From assembly GCF_900113655.1 (NCBI RefSeq), contig NZ_FOQF01000003.1, positions 62,001 to 126,000 on the forward strand: a stretch of DNA of 64,000 bases, written 5' to 3'. The position numbers and the translations under genes are program-made. Positions 26,671 through 35,489 of the stretch are shown here, one piece after another. Origin of the DNA: Pseudobutyrivibrio sp. OR37. GTDB taxonomy: Bacteria; Bacillota; Clostridia; Lachnospirales; Lachnospiraceae. The notes beneath the pieces are model-generated. The model worked only from the letters and a program-made list of their open reading frames with translations, was not told where the DNA came from and searched no databases. Numbering within the stretch: the stretch's first letter is position 1; each line of letters begins with the position of its first letter.

Positions 26671-26984
26671 AAGTAATCCTCCTGAATTATATTTATCTAC
26701 ATCTCTTCCCGAGAATGCAAACCCCTGTAAATAAAACACAACATAAAAAAGCATTATTATTCATTAAAAATGCTTCTCCTGTAAAAACAGTATTAAGAAA
26801 AGAAACTAATGGAATAATGTAGGGCATGTAGAAATGTATCTTAATACATTAAGACTATCTAATGCTTGCATTAAAATTTCTCCCTTAAAAACAACTGTAC
26901 ACCCCCGAAAGACAACCCTTATACAAAAACCCCATATATCGTATAAAGTATGCTTATTATAGTAAAAATTTACTCATTATTCAA
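26671..26984 (-). promoter_or_regulatory. oppA promoter and long leader
   Basis: TTGAAT (26979-26984), a 17-bp spacer and TATAAT (26956-26961) on the minus strand form a near-consensus promoter. The predicted leader is about 280 nt. It contains short self-complementary stretches and a GGGGG run near 26908, but no riboswitch or T-box was recognised. The remaining AT-rich stretch from 26985 to 27156 shows no gene or clear element. Confidence 0.65.
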
Positions 26985-27156
26985 CTTTTGCATATTCTTG
27001 CATTTTCGAATTATATTTATACATTTTGCATTAAAAATAGCGGTTTTATAGGATGTTTTATTCATTTAAACGCCTATCACTTTAAAGCGGTGGTGTATTG
27101 TATCGATAAAAAAACAATCTATATTTAATTATGTTAGAAAATCCCTAAAAATAAGC

Positions 27157-27189
27157 AAAAAAGGAGCCTGATAAAAATCAGACTCCTTT
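27157..27189 (-). terminator. Terminator after khpA
   Basis: Minus-strand AAAGGAGTCTGA and TCAGGCTCCTTT form a 12-bp stem (one G-T pair) with a T-rich loop and a run of T's after it. It begins 5 bp after the khpA stop and ends the ylxM-ffh-rpsP-khpA operon. Confidence 0.85.
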
Positions 27190-27193
27190 GTCT

Positions 27194-27430
27194 TTACTCT
27201 ACATCAATTATGTCAACAATAACCTTCTTGTCAATCTTTGAAGCTGCAGCCTTAACAACTGCACGGATAGCCTTGGCGATACGGCCCTGCTTTCCAATAA
27301 CCTTGCCCATATCTGAAGGGGCAACACGAAGCTCTACAACAATAGACTTAGCATCTTCCTTCTCGGATACTACAACTTCATCAGGATTGTCTACAAGTGA
27401 CTTAGCAATTACTTCAACTAATTCTTTCAT
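27194..27430 (-). CDS. khpA: KH-domain RNA-binding protein KhpA
   Basis: Small RNA-binding protein (78 residues from ATG 27430, AAGGA 8 nt upstream; a GTG three bases earlier is also in frame). The single KH domain has the GKQGR loop (GxxG) in MGKVIGKQGRIAKAI. In Firmicutes KhpA pairs with KhpB (Jag) to regulate cell division and cell wall genes. It follows rpsP, its standard position, and a strong terminator closes the operon. Confidence 0.95.
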   Translation of the reverse strand: MKELVEVIAKSLVDNPDEVVVSEKEDAKSIVVELRVAPSDMGKVIGKQGRIAKAIRAVVKAAASKIDKKVIVDIIDVE

Positions 27431-27459
27431 CACTATTATCCTTTTCCTTTCGAGTTATC

Positions 27460-27702
27460 TTACTGAACACCTGCCTGCTTGAAAAGTCTTGCTACTGTCT
27501 CTGTTGGCTTTGCACCGTTAGCAATCCACTTCTTAGCTGCTTCAGCGTCAACTGTTACTTCAGCTGGCTCCTGGTTAGGATCGTATGTACCGATTTCATC
27601 GATGTTTCTACCATCACGAGGTGCTCTTGCATCTGCAACTACGATTCTGTAGATAGGTCTCTTCTTCTGTCCCATTCTCTTTAATCTAATCTTTACTGCC
27701 AT
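27460..27702 (-). CDS. rpsP: Ribosomal protein bS16
   Basis: Small-subunit assembly protein, 80 residues. [26 protein letters not shown] and [15 protein letters not shown] are the family signatures, read in parts. An AGGAGG site precedes ATG 27702. It stands between ffh and khpA as in many Firmicutes, but trmD and rimM, which often follow, are 8 kb away on the other side of the opp genes. Confidence 0.97.
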   Translation of the reverse strand: MAVKIRLKRMGQKKRPIYRIVVADARAPRDGRNIDEIGTYDPNQEPAEVTVDAEAAKKWIANGAKPTETVARLFKQAGVQ

Positions 27703-27743
27703 TTTTAATTTCCTCCTAAATTATAATACTTTAAATGGTCTTG

Positions 27744-29084
27744 TTAAAATGGGAAACGCATACCACGTCTGCCTTTACCCATTATATTTGGCATCTGCTT
27801 CATCATTTTTTTCGATTGCTCGAACTGTTTAACAAAGCGGTTTACCTCTGCTATATCTAAACCAGCTCCAGCAGCAATTCTGTGCTTTCTGCTAGGATTT
27901 AGTAATTTTGGATTCTCGCGCTCAGCTGGTGTCATTGAAAGAATGATTGCTTCAATATGCGCAAGCTTTTTATCATCTACAGCGCCTTCTATCTGAGCCA
28001 TCTGGCTTGCATTAATACCTGGCATCATTCCAAGAATGGAAGTCAAACCACCAAGCTTTTTCATTTGCTCCATAGATGTAAGATAATCATTGAAATCAAA
28101 GGAAGCTTTCTTTACCTTTTTAGATAACTGAAGGGCTGCATCTTTATCGATTTCTGCCTCTGCCTTTTCAATTAGGGAAAGTACATCACCCATGCCAAGG
28201 ATTCGGCTAGCCATTCTGTCTGGATGGAACTGCTCTAAATCTGAAAGCTTTTCCCCCATACCAGCATAAAGAATAGGCTTTCCTGTAACGGCCTTAATTG
28301 AAAGTGCCGCACCACCTCTTGTATCACCATCAAGCTTTGTGATGATAACACCATCAATGCCAATTTTTTCATCAAAGGTAGATGAAACATTAACAGCATC
28401 CTGACCTGTCATGGCATCTACTACCAATAAGGTGTTGAGGATATTGATATTTTTCTTTATAGATGCAAGCTCATCCATCATATCCTCATCTATATGAAGA
28501 CGACCAGCTGTATCGAAAATGACTACATCAAAGCCGTTCTTCTTAGCGTAATCCATAGCTTCGCGGGCAATCTTTACTGGCTTTTCCTTATCGCCTAAGG
28601 AGAACACCTCAACCTCTTGCTTTTTACCATTTATCTGCAACTGCTCTATAGCGGCTGGACGATAAATATCACAAGCAACAAGAAGTGGTTTCTTACCACG
28701 CTGCTTTACCTTACCTGCAAGCTTTGCTGTGGTGGTAGTTTTACCAGCACCCTGGAGACCAACCATCATGATTGTGGTGATTTCTCCACCCTTGCCAAAG
28801 GTAATATCTGTAACTTCAGAGCCCATAAGATTAACAAGCTCTTCGTTAACAATCTTTATAACCATCTGTCCAGGGTTAAGACCATTCATTACATCAGAAC
28901 CAATGGCGCGCTCTGTGACAGTGTTTGTAAACTGTTTTACAACTTTGAAATTAACATCAGCTTCTAGAAGAGCCATTTTAACTTCCTTAAGTGCAGCTTT
29001 AACATCTGCCTCAGAAAGTCTACCTTTGCTCTTAAGGCTTTTAAAAACCCCTTGAAGCTTCTCTGAAAGAGAATCAAATGCCAT
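27744..29084 (-). CDS. ffh: Signal recognition particle protein Ffh
   Basis: GTPase of the signal recognition particle that binds signal sequences of nascent membrane and exported proteins with SRP RNA. In 446 residues: helical N domain, G domain with GLQGAGKTTTTAKLA (near 107), DTAGRLHID, TKLDGDTRGGAA, and the Met-rich M domain ending KKMMKQMPNIMGKGRRGMRFPF (in parts). It lies 3 bp from ylxM and pairs functionally with FtsY at 30.8 kb. Confidence 0.97.
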   Translation of the reverse strand: MAFDSLSEKLQGVFKSLKSKGRLSEADVKAALKEVKMALLEADVNFKVVKQFTNTVTERAIGSDVMNGLNPGQMVIKIVNEELVNLMGSEVTDITFGKGGEITTIMMVGLQGAGKTTTTAKLAGKVKQRGKKPLLVACDIYRPAAIEQLQINGKKQEVEVFSLGDKEKPVKIAREAMDYAKKNGFDVVIFDTAGRLHIDEDMMDELASIKKNINILNTLLVVDAMTGQDAVNVSSTFDEKIGIDGVIITKLDGDTRGGAALSIKAVTGKPILYAGMGEKLSDLEQFHPDRMASRILGMGDVLSLIEKAEAEIDKDAALQLSKKVKKASFDFNDYLTSMEQMKKLGGLTSILGMMPGINASQMAQIEGAVDDKKLAHIEAIILSMTPAERENPKLLNPSRKHRIAAGAGLDIAEVNRFVKQFEQSKKMMKQMPNIMGKGRRGMRFPF

Positions 29085-29087
29085 AAA

Positions 29088-29423
29088 TTATAATTCCTCT
29101 AAAATTAATTTGGATATACTAGCTATCTGTGAAAGTGTATCTGTATCAGCTTCCTTTTCAGTAAGCTCGTTGATACGAAGTACATCCTCTCTAATAATCA
29201 TAAACTTTTCTACTAAGTGAAGCCTGTTTTCATAATCAGATAATAGCTTATCACAACGCTTTAAAATATCGTGAACAGCCTGACGAGATATAGAAAGTGA
29301 ATCGGCAATCTCTGAAAGGGATAAATCCTCATTGATGCTCATCTCGTATACACTACGCTGATGTTCTGTAAGTAACTCACCGTAGAAATCATATAAATAA
29401 CCTGATTTAATCTTATCTTCCAT
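29088..29423 (-). CDS. ylxM: YlxM family helix-turn-helix protein
   Basis: Acidic 111-residue protein with a sigma-70 region 4-like helix-turn-helix (LSEIADSLSISRQAVHDILKRCDK, about 36-60, read in parts). YlxM precedes ffh in most Firmicutes and has been reported to affect SRP activity in streptococci. The start at ATG 29423 has AGAGGAG 5 nt upstream and lies just after a strong promoter. Confidence 0.93.
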   Translation of the reverse strand: MEDKIKSGYLYDFYGELLTEHQRSVYEMSINEDLSLSEIADSLSISRQAVHDILKRCDKLLSDYENRLHLVEKFMIIREDVLRINELTEKEADTDTLSQIASISKLILEEL

Positions 29424-29447
29424 TGTGCTCCTCTTATGACCTCATAT

Positions 29448-29476
29448 AATATACTATATAAAAAAAGAGGTGTCAA
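29448..29476 (-). promoter_or_regulatory. Promoter of ylxM-ffh-rpsP-khpA, -35 inside the ilvA terminator
   Basis: Minus-strand TTGACA (29471-29476), exactly 17 bp, then TATATT (29448-29453), 25 bp before the ylxM start. The TTGACA is part of the right arm of the ilvA terminator and the T-tract forms part of the spacer, so the terminator and promoter share DNA. Confidence 0.75.
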
Positions 29477-29496
29477 GTGTTTTTGCTTGACACCTC
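29460..29496 (-). terminator. Terminator after ilvA
   Basis: Minus-strand AAAGAGGTGTCAAG and CTTGACACCTCTTT form a perfect 14-bp stem around an eight-base loop, followed by T7. It ends the plsX to ilvA transcription unit. Confidence 0.9.
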
Positions 29497-29499
29497 TTT

Positions 29500-29542
29500 C
29501 CTCATCCTCCCCTTCAAAGTACCTTCCTTCTCTGGGGAAGGC
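29500..29542 (-). repeat. GC-rich hairpin repeat, copy 1 (after ilvA)
   Basis: On the minus strand GCCTTCCCC...AGGAAGGT...GGGGAGGATGAGG follows the ilvA stop codon directly. The same skeleton follows galE at 41.2 kb. Similar CCTTCCCC/GGATGAGG repeats are common near gene ends in gut Clostridia (from memory, not checked). It could add to termination or be a small mobile repeat. Confidence 0.55.
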
Positions 29543-29544
29543 TA

Positions 29545-30756
29545 TTATAATGAAGTTCTTACTATTTTTGGTCTGTAGCCTGCTTTATCTAAAGCTTTTA
29601 TGATTTGCTCCTTGTGCTCTGTGCCGAAAGCTTCAAGTGTAATACGAAGCTCAACAGCTGCGGAACGATTGGTTGTAACAAACTGATTATGCTCAAGCTT
29701 GATAACATTTCCCTGTTCATCCGCTATAACCTGAGAAACTTTGGCAAGCATACCTGGCTTATCAGGAAGCAAAACAGAAACAGTAAAGATTCTATCACGG
29801 AAGATAAGTCCCTGCTGTACAACAGATGACATTGTAATAACATCCATATTGCCGCCAGAAAGAACTGAAACCACTCTCTTATCCTTAAATCCAAGATGAT
29901 TAAGGGCCGCTACTGTAAGAAGACCTGAATTTTCAACAACCATCTTATGATTCTCTACCATATCAAGGAAGGCAACGATAAGCTCATCATCATCAACTGT
30001 AATAATCTCATCAATGTTTTCCTGAAGATATGGGAAAATATTGCTACCTGGTGTCTTAACAGCTGTACCATCAGCAATAGTATTAACACTCTTAAGTGTT
30101 GTAACTTCACCCTTTTCAAAGGATGCCTTAAGGGATGCAGCACCACTTGGCTCTACACCAATAACTTTTATCTTTGGATTAAGAAGCTTTGCAAGTGTAG
30201 AAACACCTGTTGCAAGTCCGCCTCCTCCAATTGGAACTAAAATATACTCTACAAGTGGAAGCTCCTTGAAGATTTCCATTGCAATTGTACCCTGACCTGT
30301 AGCCACAGCCAAATCATCAAATGGATGAATAAAGGTATATCCATGCTCATCTGCAAGCTTATATGCATATTCACATGCCTCATCATATACATCGCCATAA
30401 AGAACAACCTCTGCTCCATAGCTCTTTGTACGATTAACCTTAATCAAAGGTGTTGTGGTAGGCATAACAATTGTAGCCTTAACACCATATTTGCTGGCTG
30501 CATAGGCAACGCCCTGTGCATGGTTACCAGCCGATGCTGTGATTAAGCCCTTTGCACGCTCTTCCTCAGAAAGTGTGCTTATTTTGTAATAGGCGCCTCT
30601 AAGCTTGTATGCACCAGTAAGCTGCATATTTTCTGGCTTAAGGTAAACCATATTACCGCATTTCTCACTAAAATAATCACTGTAAACTAGCTTTGTCTCA
30701 TGAGTAACTTCTGTTACGATCTTTGAGGCTTCTTCAAATTTGTCCAATGTAAGCAT
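29545..30756 (-). CDS. ilvA: Threonine ammonia-lyase (PLP-dependent)
   Basis: Deaminates threonine to 2-oxobutanoate for isoleucine synthesis or threonine catabolism. In 403 residues: the PLP Lys is K51 in GAYKLRGA, ASAGNHAQGVAY binds substrate and GGGGLATGV holds the phosphate. The last 80 residues form an ACT-like regulatory domain (VSVLLPDKPGMLAKVSQVI). One ACT domain of this length is the tdcB/short ilvA type rather than the longer two-domain biosynthetic form, so the symbol could also be tdcB. It sits 23 bp after ftsY at the end of a cell-envelope and chromosome operon, an unusual companion, and has a strong terminator. Confidence 0.92.
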   Translation of the reverse strand: MLTLDKFEEASKIVTEVTHETKLVYSDYFSEKCGNMVYLKPENMQLTGAYKLRGAYYKISTLSEEERAKGLITASAGNHAQGVAYAASKYGVKATIVMPTTTPLIKVNRTKSYGAEVVLYGDVYDEACEYAYKLADEHGYTFIHPFDDLAVATGQGTIAMEIFKELPLVEYILVPIGGGGLATGVSTLAKLLNPKIKVIGVEPSGAASLKASFEKGEVTTLKSVNTIADGTAVKTPGSNIFPYLQENIDEIITVDDDELIVAFLDMVENHKMVVENSGLLTVAALNHLGFKDKRVVSVLSGGNMDVITMSSVVQQGLIFRDRIFTVSVLLPDKPGMLAKVSQVIADEQGNVIKLEHNQFVTTNRSAAVELRITLEAFGTEHKEQIIKALDKAGYRPKIVRTSL

Positions 30757-30779
30757 AATTAATCTCCCTCTTGTTTGTC

Positions 30780-31709
30780 TTAGCCTTCAGCGTAGAATAA
30801 AGCATCCACAAATTCATCTGCGTTGAATTTCTCTAAGTCGTCAATAGTTTCTCCTACACCAATATATTTTACTGGCAATTTTAACTCAGATTGTATTGCA
30901 ATTGCAATACCCCCTTTAGCAGTTCCATCTAATTTTGTTAAAACAATACCAGAAATATCTGTAACCTCAGAGAATTCCTTAGCCTGAACTAAGGCATTTT
31001 GACCAGTTGTACCGTCTAAAACTATAAGTGTTTCGCGATAAGCCTCTGGGAACTCTTTTGAAATTGTATTATTAATCTTAGAAAGCTCATTCATAAGATT
31101 CTTTTTGTTATGAAGTCGACCTGCTGTATCTACCAAAAGGACATCAACCCCTCTTGATTTAGCAGCATGAACCGCATCATACACAACTGCTGCTGGATCA
31201 GAGCCTTCTGGACCGCCAACGAAATCAACACTTGCTCTATCGGCCCATTCCTTAAGCTGATCAGATGCAGCCGCTCTAAAGGTATCGGCTCCAGCCACCA
31301 TAACCTTCTTGCCGTTTGCCTTAAGCTTTCCTGCAAGCTTGCCAATTGTGGTAGTTTTTCCAACACCATTTACTCCAATTACAAGTACTACAGATGTCTT
31401 TTTCTCAAAATCAAAGGCAGTCTCACCAAGAGCCATCTGATTTTTAATTTCATTAATGAGAAATTCCTTGCATTCAGAAGGCTCCTTGATGTGTTCCTTT
31501 TTAACAGCATCCCTTAAATCATCAAGGATAGTTTCTGTAGTACGTACACCAATATCTCCCATAATCAGAACCTCTTCCAGCTCCTCATAAAAATCATCAT
31601 CGATATTGGTAAATCCATTGAAAATGTAATCCATGGATTTAATAAAATTATCTCTTGTCTTGGTCAGGCCCTTAATAAGGCGCTGCCAGAAACCAATCTT
31701 TTCTGCCAT
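30780..31709 (-). CDS. ftsY: Signal recognition particle receptor FtsY
   Basis: Membrane-associated GTPase that docks SRP-ribosome complexes at the Sec translocon. The 309-residue form lacks the long acidic N-terminal A domain of proteobacteria, as usual in Firmicutes. The N domain is followed by GVNGVGKTTTIGKLA (near 113), GADTFRAAA, DTAGRLHNKKNLM and TKLDGTAKGGIA. It is 15 bp from smc, the conserved rnc-smc-ftsY order. Confidence 0.97.
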   Translation of the reverse strand: MAEKIGFWQRLIKGLTKTRDNFIKSMDYIFNGFTNIDDDFYEELEEVLIMGDIGVRTTETILDDLRDAVKKEHIKEPSECKEFLINEIKNQMALGETAFDFEKKTSVVLVIGVNGVGKTTTIGKLAGKLKANGKKVMVAGADTFRAAASDQLKEWADRASVDFVGGPEGSDPAAVVYDAVHAAKSRGVDVLLVDTAGRLHNKKNLMNELSKINNTISKEFPEAYRETLIVLDGTTGQNALVQAKEFSEVTDISGIVLTKLDGTAKGGIAIAIQSELKLPVKYIGVGETIDDLEKFNADEFVDALFYAEG

Positions 31710-31724
31710 GTTGCCTCCAGATGA

Positions 31725-34700
31725 TTAGTCATCCAACTGTGATTCAATAAGATTTACAGAAACAAGAGCAGATATACCCTTTTCCTGCATGGTGATACCA
31801 AACAATCTATCAGCAGCATTCATGGTACCACGTCTATGAGTAATAACAATAAACTGTGTATTCTTTGTAAGCTTGTGTAAATAGCCTGCAAATCTATCTA
31901 CGTTTGCATCATCCAATGCCGCCTCAATCTCGTCAAGAAGACAGAATGGTGATGGCTTAAGATTCTGAATTGCAAATAAAAGTGCGATAGCTGTAAGGGA
32001 TTTCTCACCACCGGACATCTGCATCATATTGATAAGCTTCTTTCCTGGTGGCTGAGCATTAATTATAATACCTGTCTCAAGAAGATCATCCTCATCAACA
32101 AGTGCAAGTGAACCATGTCCACCGCCAAACAATTCCTTAAAAGCCTTATCAAACTCACGCTGAATATCTTTAAAGCCTTCAGCAAACTGCTTTCTCATTC
32201 CTTCGTCCAGCTCGTCAATGATTCTGATAAGTGAAGCCTCTGCCTCAACCAAATCATCATGCTGTCCCTTAAGGAAATTATATCTTTCTGAAAGTTCCTT
32301 AAATTCTTCAATGGCATTTACATTTACATTGCCCATTGAACGAATTGCATTTTTTATTTTTGCAGCATCCTTTTTCATCTGATCTAAATCAGTGTACTCA
32401 GGGTCCTTTAATTCCTCAGCAGAATGATATGTAAGCTCATATTCATTCCACATATAATTATTCTGACTTGAAATTGCATCAACAATCTTTTCATGCTGCG
32501 AATCCAATCTGTAGATTTCCTTATCAAGCTCAGAAATTCTATCTGAAATTTCCTGACGCTGCTCGAAGAAATTCTTATGAGAGCTATTAAGCTCTTCACG
32601 CTTAGCTGTAGCTTCTTTGATTTCCTCCTCAAGCTGTCCAAAGGAATCATCAGATGCTGCGATTGTAGCCTTTATTTCTTCAATTCGATTCTTTTTATTT
32701 TCAGTTTCTTCTTTTGTAGACTGAGCATTTTCTTTGATGTTAGCAATATCACTGTCACATTTTTCAATCTCAGAAAGTACACGGTCTAAGTTCTGCTGAA
32801 CGAAATCAACCTTCTGTCTAGCATTAGCCTCTTCAATCTGAACCTCAGACATAGTTCTATTGACAGAAGTCTCCATGTAAGTCTTTTCATCTACTTCATC
32901 AGAAAGTTTTGCGATTTCCGCCTTAAGCTCTGCTTCCTTAGCCTCGGATTCATTCTTTTCGAATTCGATTTCTTTTCTGCCAGCTGCGATTTCAGTAAGC
33001 TGTGCTTCAAGCTCTTCGCTTTCTCTAGAAAGACCTTCATAAGCTGTAAGACTTTCCTTCTTTTGCTCGTTAGCCCTATCAAGACCTAACTTTGCTGTGT
33101 TAAGAGCAATGGCTGCTTCGTTTAACTTAGCTGTGTTTTCTTCTCTATCAGAATCAAGCAAAGCAGCAGCTGTTTCAATTTCACCAGCTCTATTTTTAAG
33201 CTGATCAATTTCCTCGGAAATAGCATCAAGCTTTGTTTCTAATTCTTCGATTTCACGGTTACGGCCGAGAAGATTAGATTTATTCTTAAAATGACCACCA
33301 GTCATTGAGCCACCTGGGGCCAGGTATTCACCATCAACAGTGACGATGTGAATACTGTAGTTGTTTTTCTTGGCAAGAGCAATAGCCGAATCAATATGAT
33401 CTGTAACAACAACTCTTCCTAACAAATAAGCAACTACGCCGTCGAATTTGCTGTCACAGCTAACAAGCTCTGACGCAAGACCAAGAACACCTTTTTCTTT
33501 TAAGACTTCAGTCTTCTTGAAATTACCTCGTCCATCAACAGATGTAAGTGGAAGGAATGTGGCTCTACCAAGCTTGTTTTCCTTAAGAAAGGCAATAAGC
33601 TTTTTAGCGCTGGACTCATCTGCAGTAACAATATTTTGGATGTTACCACCAAGTGCTGTTTCGATGGCCATCTCATATTTCTTTTCTACATGAATAAGAT
33701 CAGAAACAACGCCCTCGATACCATCGATTTTGCCCTTCTGCTCCATTATCTTACGAGTAGAATTGCCATAGCCCTCGTATCGCTCTGCAATATTCTTTAC
33801 GGATTCAAGTCTTGTCTGAACACGGGCAAATTCATCCTTTTTCGCCTGGAGCTTTTCAGTATTCTCCTTCCCCTTCTGCTTCCACTCAACAGCCTTTGCA
33901 GAAAATTCTTTGTCCTTATCCTGTAATTCAATAAGTAAATCTTGAGCCTTCTTAAACTCTTCCTCTGCCAGAGATACGGCTACATCCAAATCTTCTTCAC
34001 GAGTCTTACGCTCTAACAATCTCTGAGTAAGCTTTGCTTTACGGATATTAGTCTGCTCTAGCATTGTCTCAAGACGCTGCTCCTTAGACTTAATTGAAGC
34101 CCTATTATTAAGCAATTCCATAATAGCCTTGTTATCAGCTTCAATTTTCTCATTGTTTGCATTAATTGCAATCTGCAATTCGCTGTAATTATTCTTAACT
34201 GATGTAAGACGCTCTACAGCCTCCTCTAAGGTCTTATCAAGCTCTTCCTTTTCCTGCTTAAACTCATCTAACTGAGCTTGCTTTGTAGCCTTTTCTGATT
34301 CAATTTCAGCCACACGTGCTGCCAAGCTTTCATCAGTAGCATTTGCAGAACGAATCTGCTCTTCTAAAAGCAGGATTTCATTTTCAAGCTTTCCCTTGAG
34401 AAGTGTGGAGTCTGATTGATTTTTCTTGAGAGTTTCAATCTGCTCATCCAGACCTGTAATCTGTTCCTCTAAAGAATCGTATTTAGCACGAATCTCTTCC
34501 TGGGCAGTCTTGCTCTCTTCCATATGTTCCTTTGCAAGAGTTGTATTCTTTTCTACTTCATTTAAAGCGGCATTTAATCTATCAACCTCAAGCATAAATG
34601 AATTGACATCAATTCTTTTTAATTCTTCTTTATATTTTAAGTATTTTTTAGCATCCTCAGATTGCTTCTCTAAAGGCCCGATGCGACGCTCCTGCTCAGA

Positions 34701-35285
34701 TAGAATATCATTTACACGAACAAGATTTTCTCTTTCATTTTCAAGCTTCTTAACAGACGCAGCTTTACGCTTTTTGTATTTAACAATACCAACAGCTTCA
34801 TCAAAAAGCTCTCGTCTATCTTCAGGCTTACCAGAAAGAATTTTTTCAATCTGACCCTGTCCGATAATCGAATAGCCTTCTTTACCTACACCTGTATCAT
34901 AAAATAGCTCTGAAACATCCTTTAATCTACATGGTGTTCCATTAAGAAGATATTCGCTTTCTCCAGAGCGATATACTCTTCGCGCTATTGTTACCTCTTC
35001 GTATTCAACTGGAAGTACATGGTCAGAATTGTCCATTGTAAGGGCTACATAGGCGTAAGAAAGTGGCTTTCTGGCTTCTGTTCCTGCAAAGATGATATCC
35101 TGCATAGAAGAACCACGAAGCTGCTTAGCTGACTGTTCACCAAGAACCCATCTAACGGCATCCGCAACATTACTTTTACCTGAACCATTTGGACCTACAA
35201 TGCCTGTAATACCATTGTGAAATTCAAATTTCATCTTATTGGCAAAAGACTTAAATCCATATATTTCAATACTCTTTAGATACAT
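31725..35285 (-). CDS. smc: Chromosome segregation ATPase SMC
   Basis: Condensin-like ATPase that organises and separates chromosomes with ScpA and ScpB. The 1186-residue length is typical. The N-terminal head has Walker A GPNGSGKSN (near 32-40). Long coiled coils (about 165-500 and 680-1010) flank the hinge (about 515-665, with VVTDHIDSAI and APGGSMTGG). The C-terminal head carries the signature MSGGEKS and Walker B FCLLDEIEAALDD. ATG 35285 follows AGGAG, which touches the GACTA end of hairpin element C. The coiled-coil codons explain several antisense open frames. Confidence 0.97.
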   Translation of the reverse strand: MYLKSIEIYGFKSFANKMKFEFHNGITGIVGPNGSGKSNVADAVRWVLGEQSAKQLRGSSMQDIIFAGTEARKPLSYAYVALTMDNSDHVLPVEYEEVTIARRVYRSGESEYLLNGTPCRLKDVSELFYDTGVGKEGYSIIGQGQIEKILSGKPEDRRELFDEAVGIVKYKKRKAASVKKLENERENLVRVNDILSEQERRIGPLEKQSEDAKKYLKYKEELKRIDVNSFMLEVDRLNAALNEVEKNTTLAKEHMEESKTAQEEIRAKYDSLEEQITGLDEQIETLKKNQSDSTLLKGKLENEILLLEEQIRSANATDESLAARVAEIESEKATKQAQLDEFKQEKEELDKTLEEAVERLTSVKNNYSELQIAINANNEKIEADNKAIMELLNNRASIKSKEQRLETMLEQTNIRKAKLTQRLLERKTREEDLDVAVSLAEEEFKKAQDLLIELQDKDKEFSAKAVEWKQKGKENTEKLQAKKDEFARVQTRLESVKNIAERYEGYGNSTRKIMEQKGKIDGIEGVVSDLIHVEKKYEMAIETALGGNIQNIVTADESSAKKLIAFLKENKLGRATFLPLTSVDGRGNFKKTEVLKEKGVLGLASELVSCDSKFDGVVAYLLGRVVVTDHIDSAIALAKKNNYSIHIVTVDGEYLAPGGSMTGGHFKNKSNLLGRNREIEELETKLDAISEEIDQLKNRAGEIETAAALLDSDREENTAKLNEAAIALNTAKLGLDRANEQKKESLTAYEGLSRESEELEAQLTEIAAGRKEIEFEKNESEAKEAELKAEIAKLSDEVDEKTYMETSVNRTMSEVQIEEANARQKVDFVQQNLDRVLSEIEKCDSDIANIKENAQSTKEETENKKNRIEEIKATIAASDDSFGQLEEEIKEATAKREELNSSHKNFFEQRQEISDRISELDKEIYRLDSQHEKIVDAISSQNNYMWNEYELTYHSAEELKDPEYTDLDQMKKDAAKIKNAIRSMGNVNVNAIEEFKELSERYNFLKGQHDDLVEAEASLIRIIDELDEGMRKQFAEGFKDIQREFDKAFKELFGGGHGSLALVDEDDLLETGIIINAQPPGKKLINMMQMSGGEKSLTAIALLFAIQNLKPSPFCLLDEIEAALDDANVDRFAGYLHKLTKNTQFIVITHRRGTMNAADRLFGITMQEKGISALVSVNLIESQLDD

Positions 35286-35295
35286 TATTCACTCC

Positions 35296-35436
35296 TATAG
35301 TCCGCCTGAAAAATAGTCTTACTCTCGCTTGTTACGCAGACAATAATTAATCCTCTTACAGTCACTGGATGTTCCTTTCAGAGGATAAATCATTGTCTGC
35401 TACAAGCTATTTGTACGTATCTATTCAGGCTCATTA
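35296..35436 (-). repeat. Hairpin element C (A/GTA family), rnc-smc gap
   Basis: Longest clear member, stem 35304-35430. On the minus strand the outer GCCTGAA pairs with TTCAGGC. A less regular middle follows, then GCTTGT pairs with ACAAGC, the A/GTA internal loop, and GCAGACAAT pairs with ATTGTCTGC. An inner stem closes on the loop GGAACATCCAGTGAC (35361-35375). CGGACTA runs into the smc ribosome site. The extra outer stem makes it about 40 bp longer than elements A and B. From 35437 to 35489 nothing else is seen. Confidence 0.75.
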
Positions 35437-35489
35437 AAATTTTTCATAAACCAATATTCCCTGATTAATATCTGCACAACAATATTGAA

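Noticed and set aside
26671-27156. T-box or riboswitch in the oppA upstream region
   Set aside because: No T-box sequence (TGGNACCGCG type), specifier stem or known aptamer core was found.
29088-29423. ylxM as a sigma factor
   Set aside because: It has only a region-4-like helix-turn-helix and is too short; its position before ffh identifies YlxM.
29605-30546. Several plus-strand open frames across ilvA
   Set aside because: All are antisense to a clear PLP enzyme; none has a promoter or ribosome site.
34426-34854. 142-codon plus-strand frame in smc
   Set aside because: It is a shadow of the coiled-coil codons on the opposite strand.
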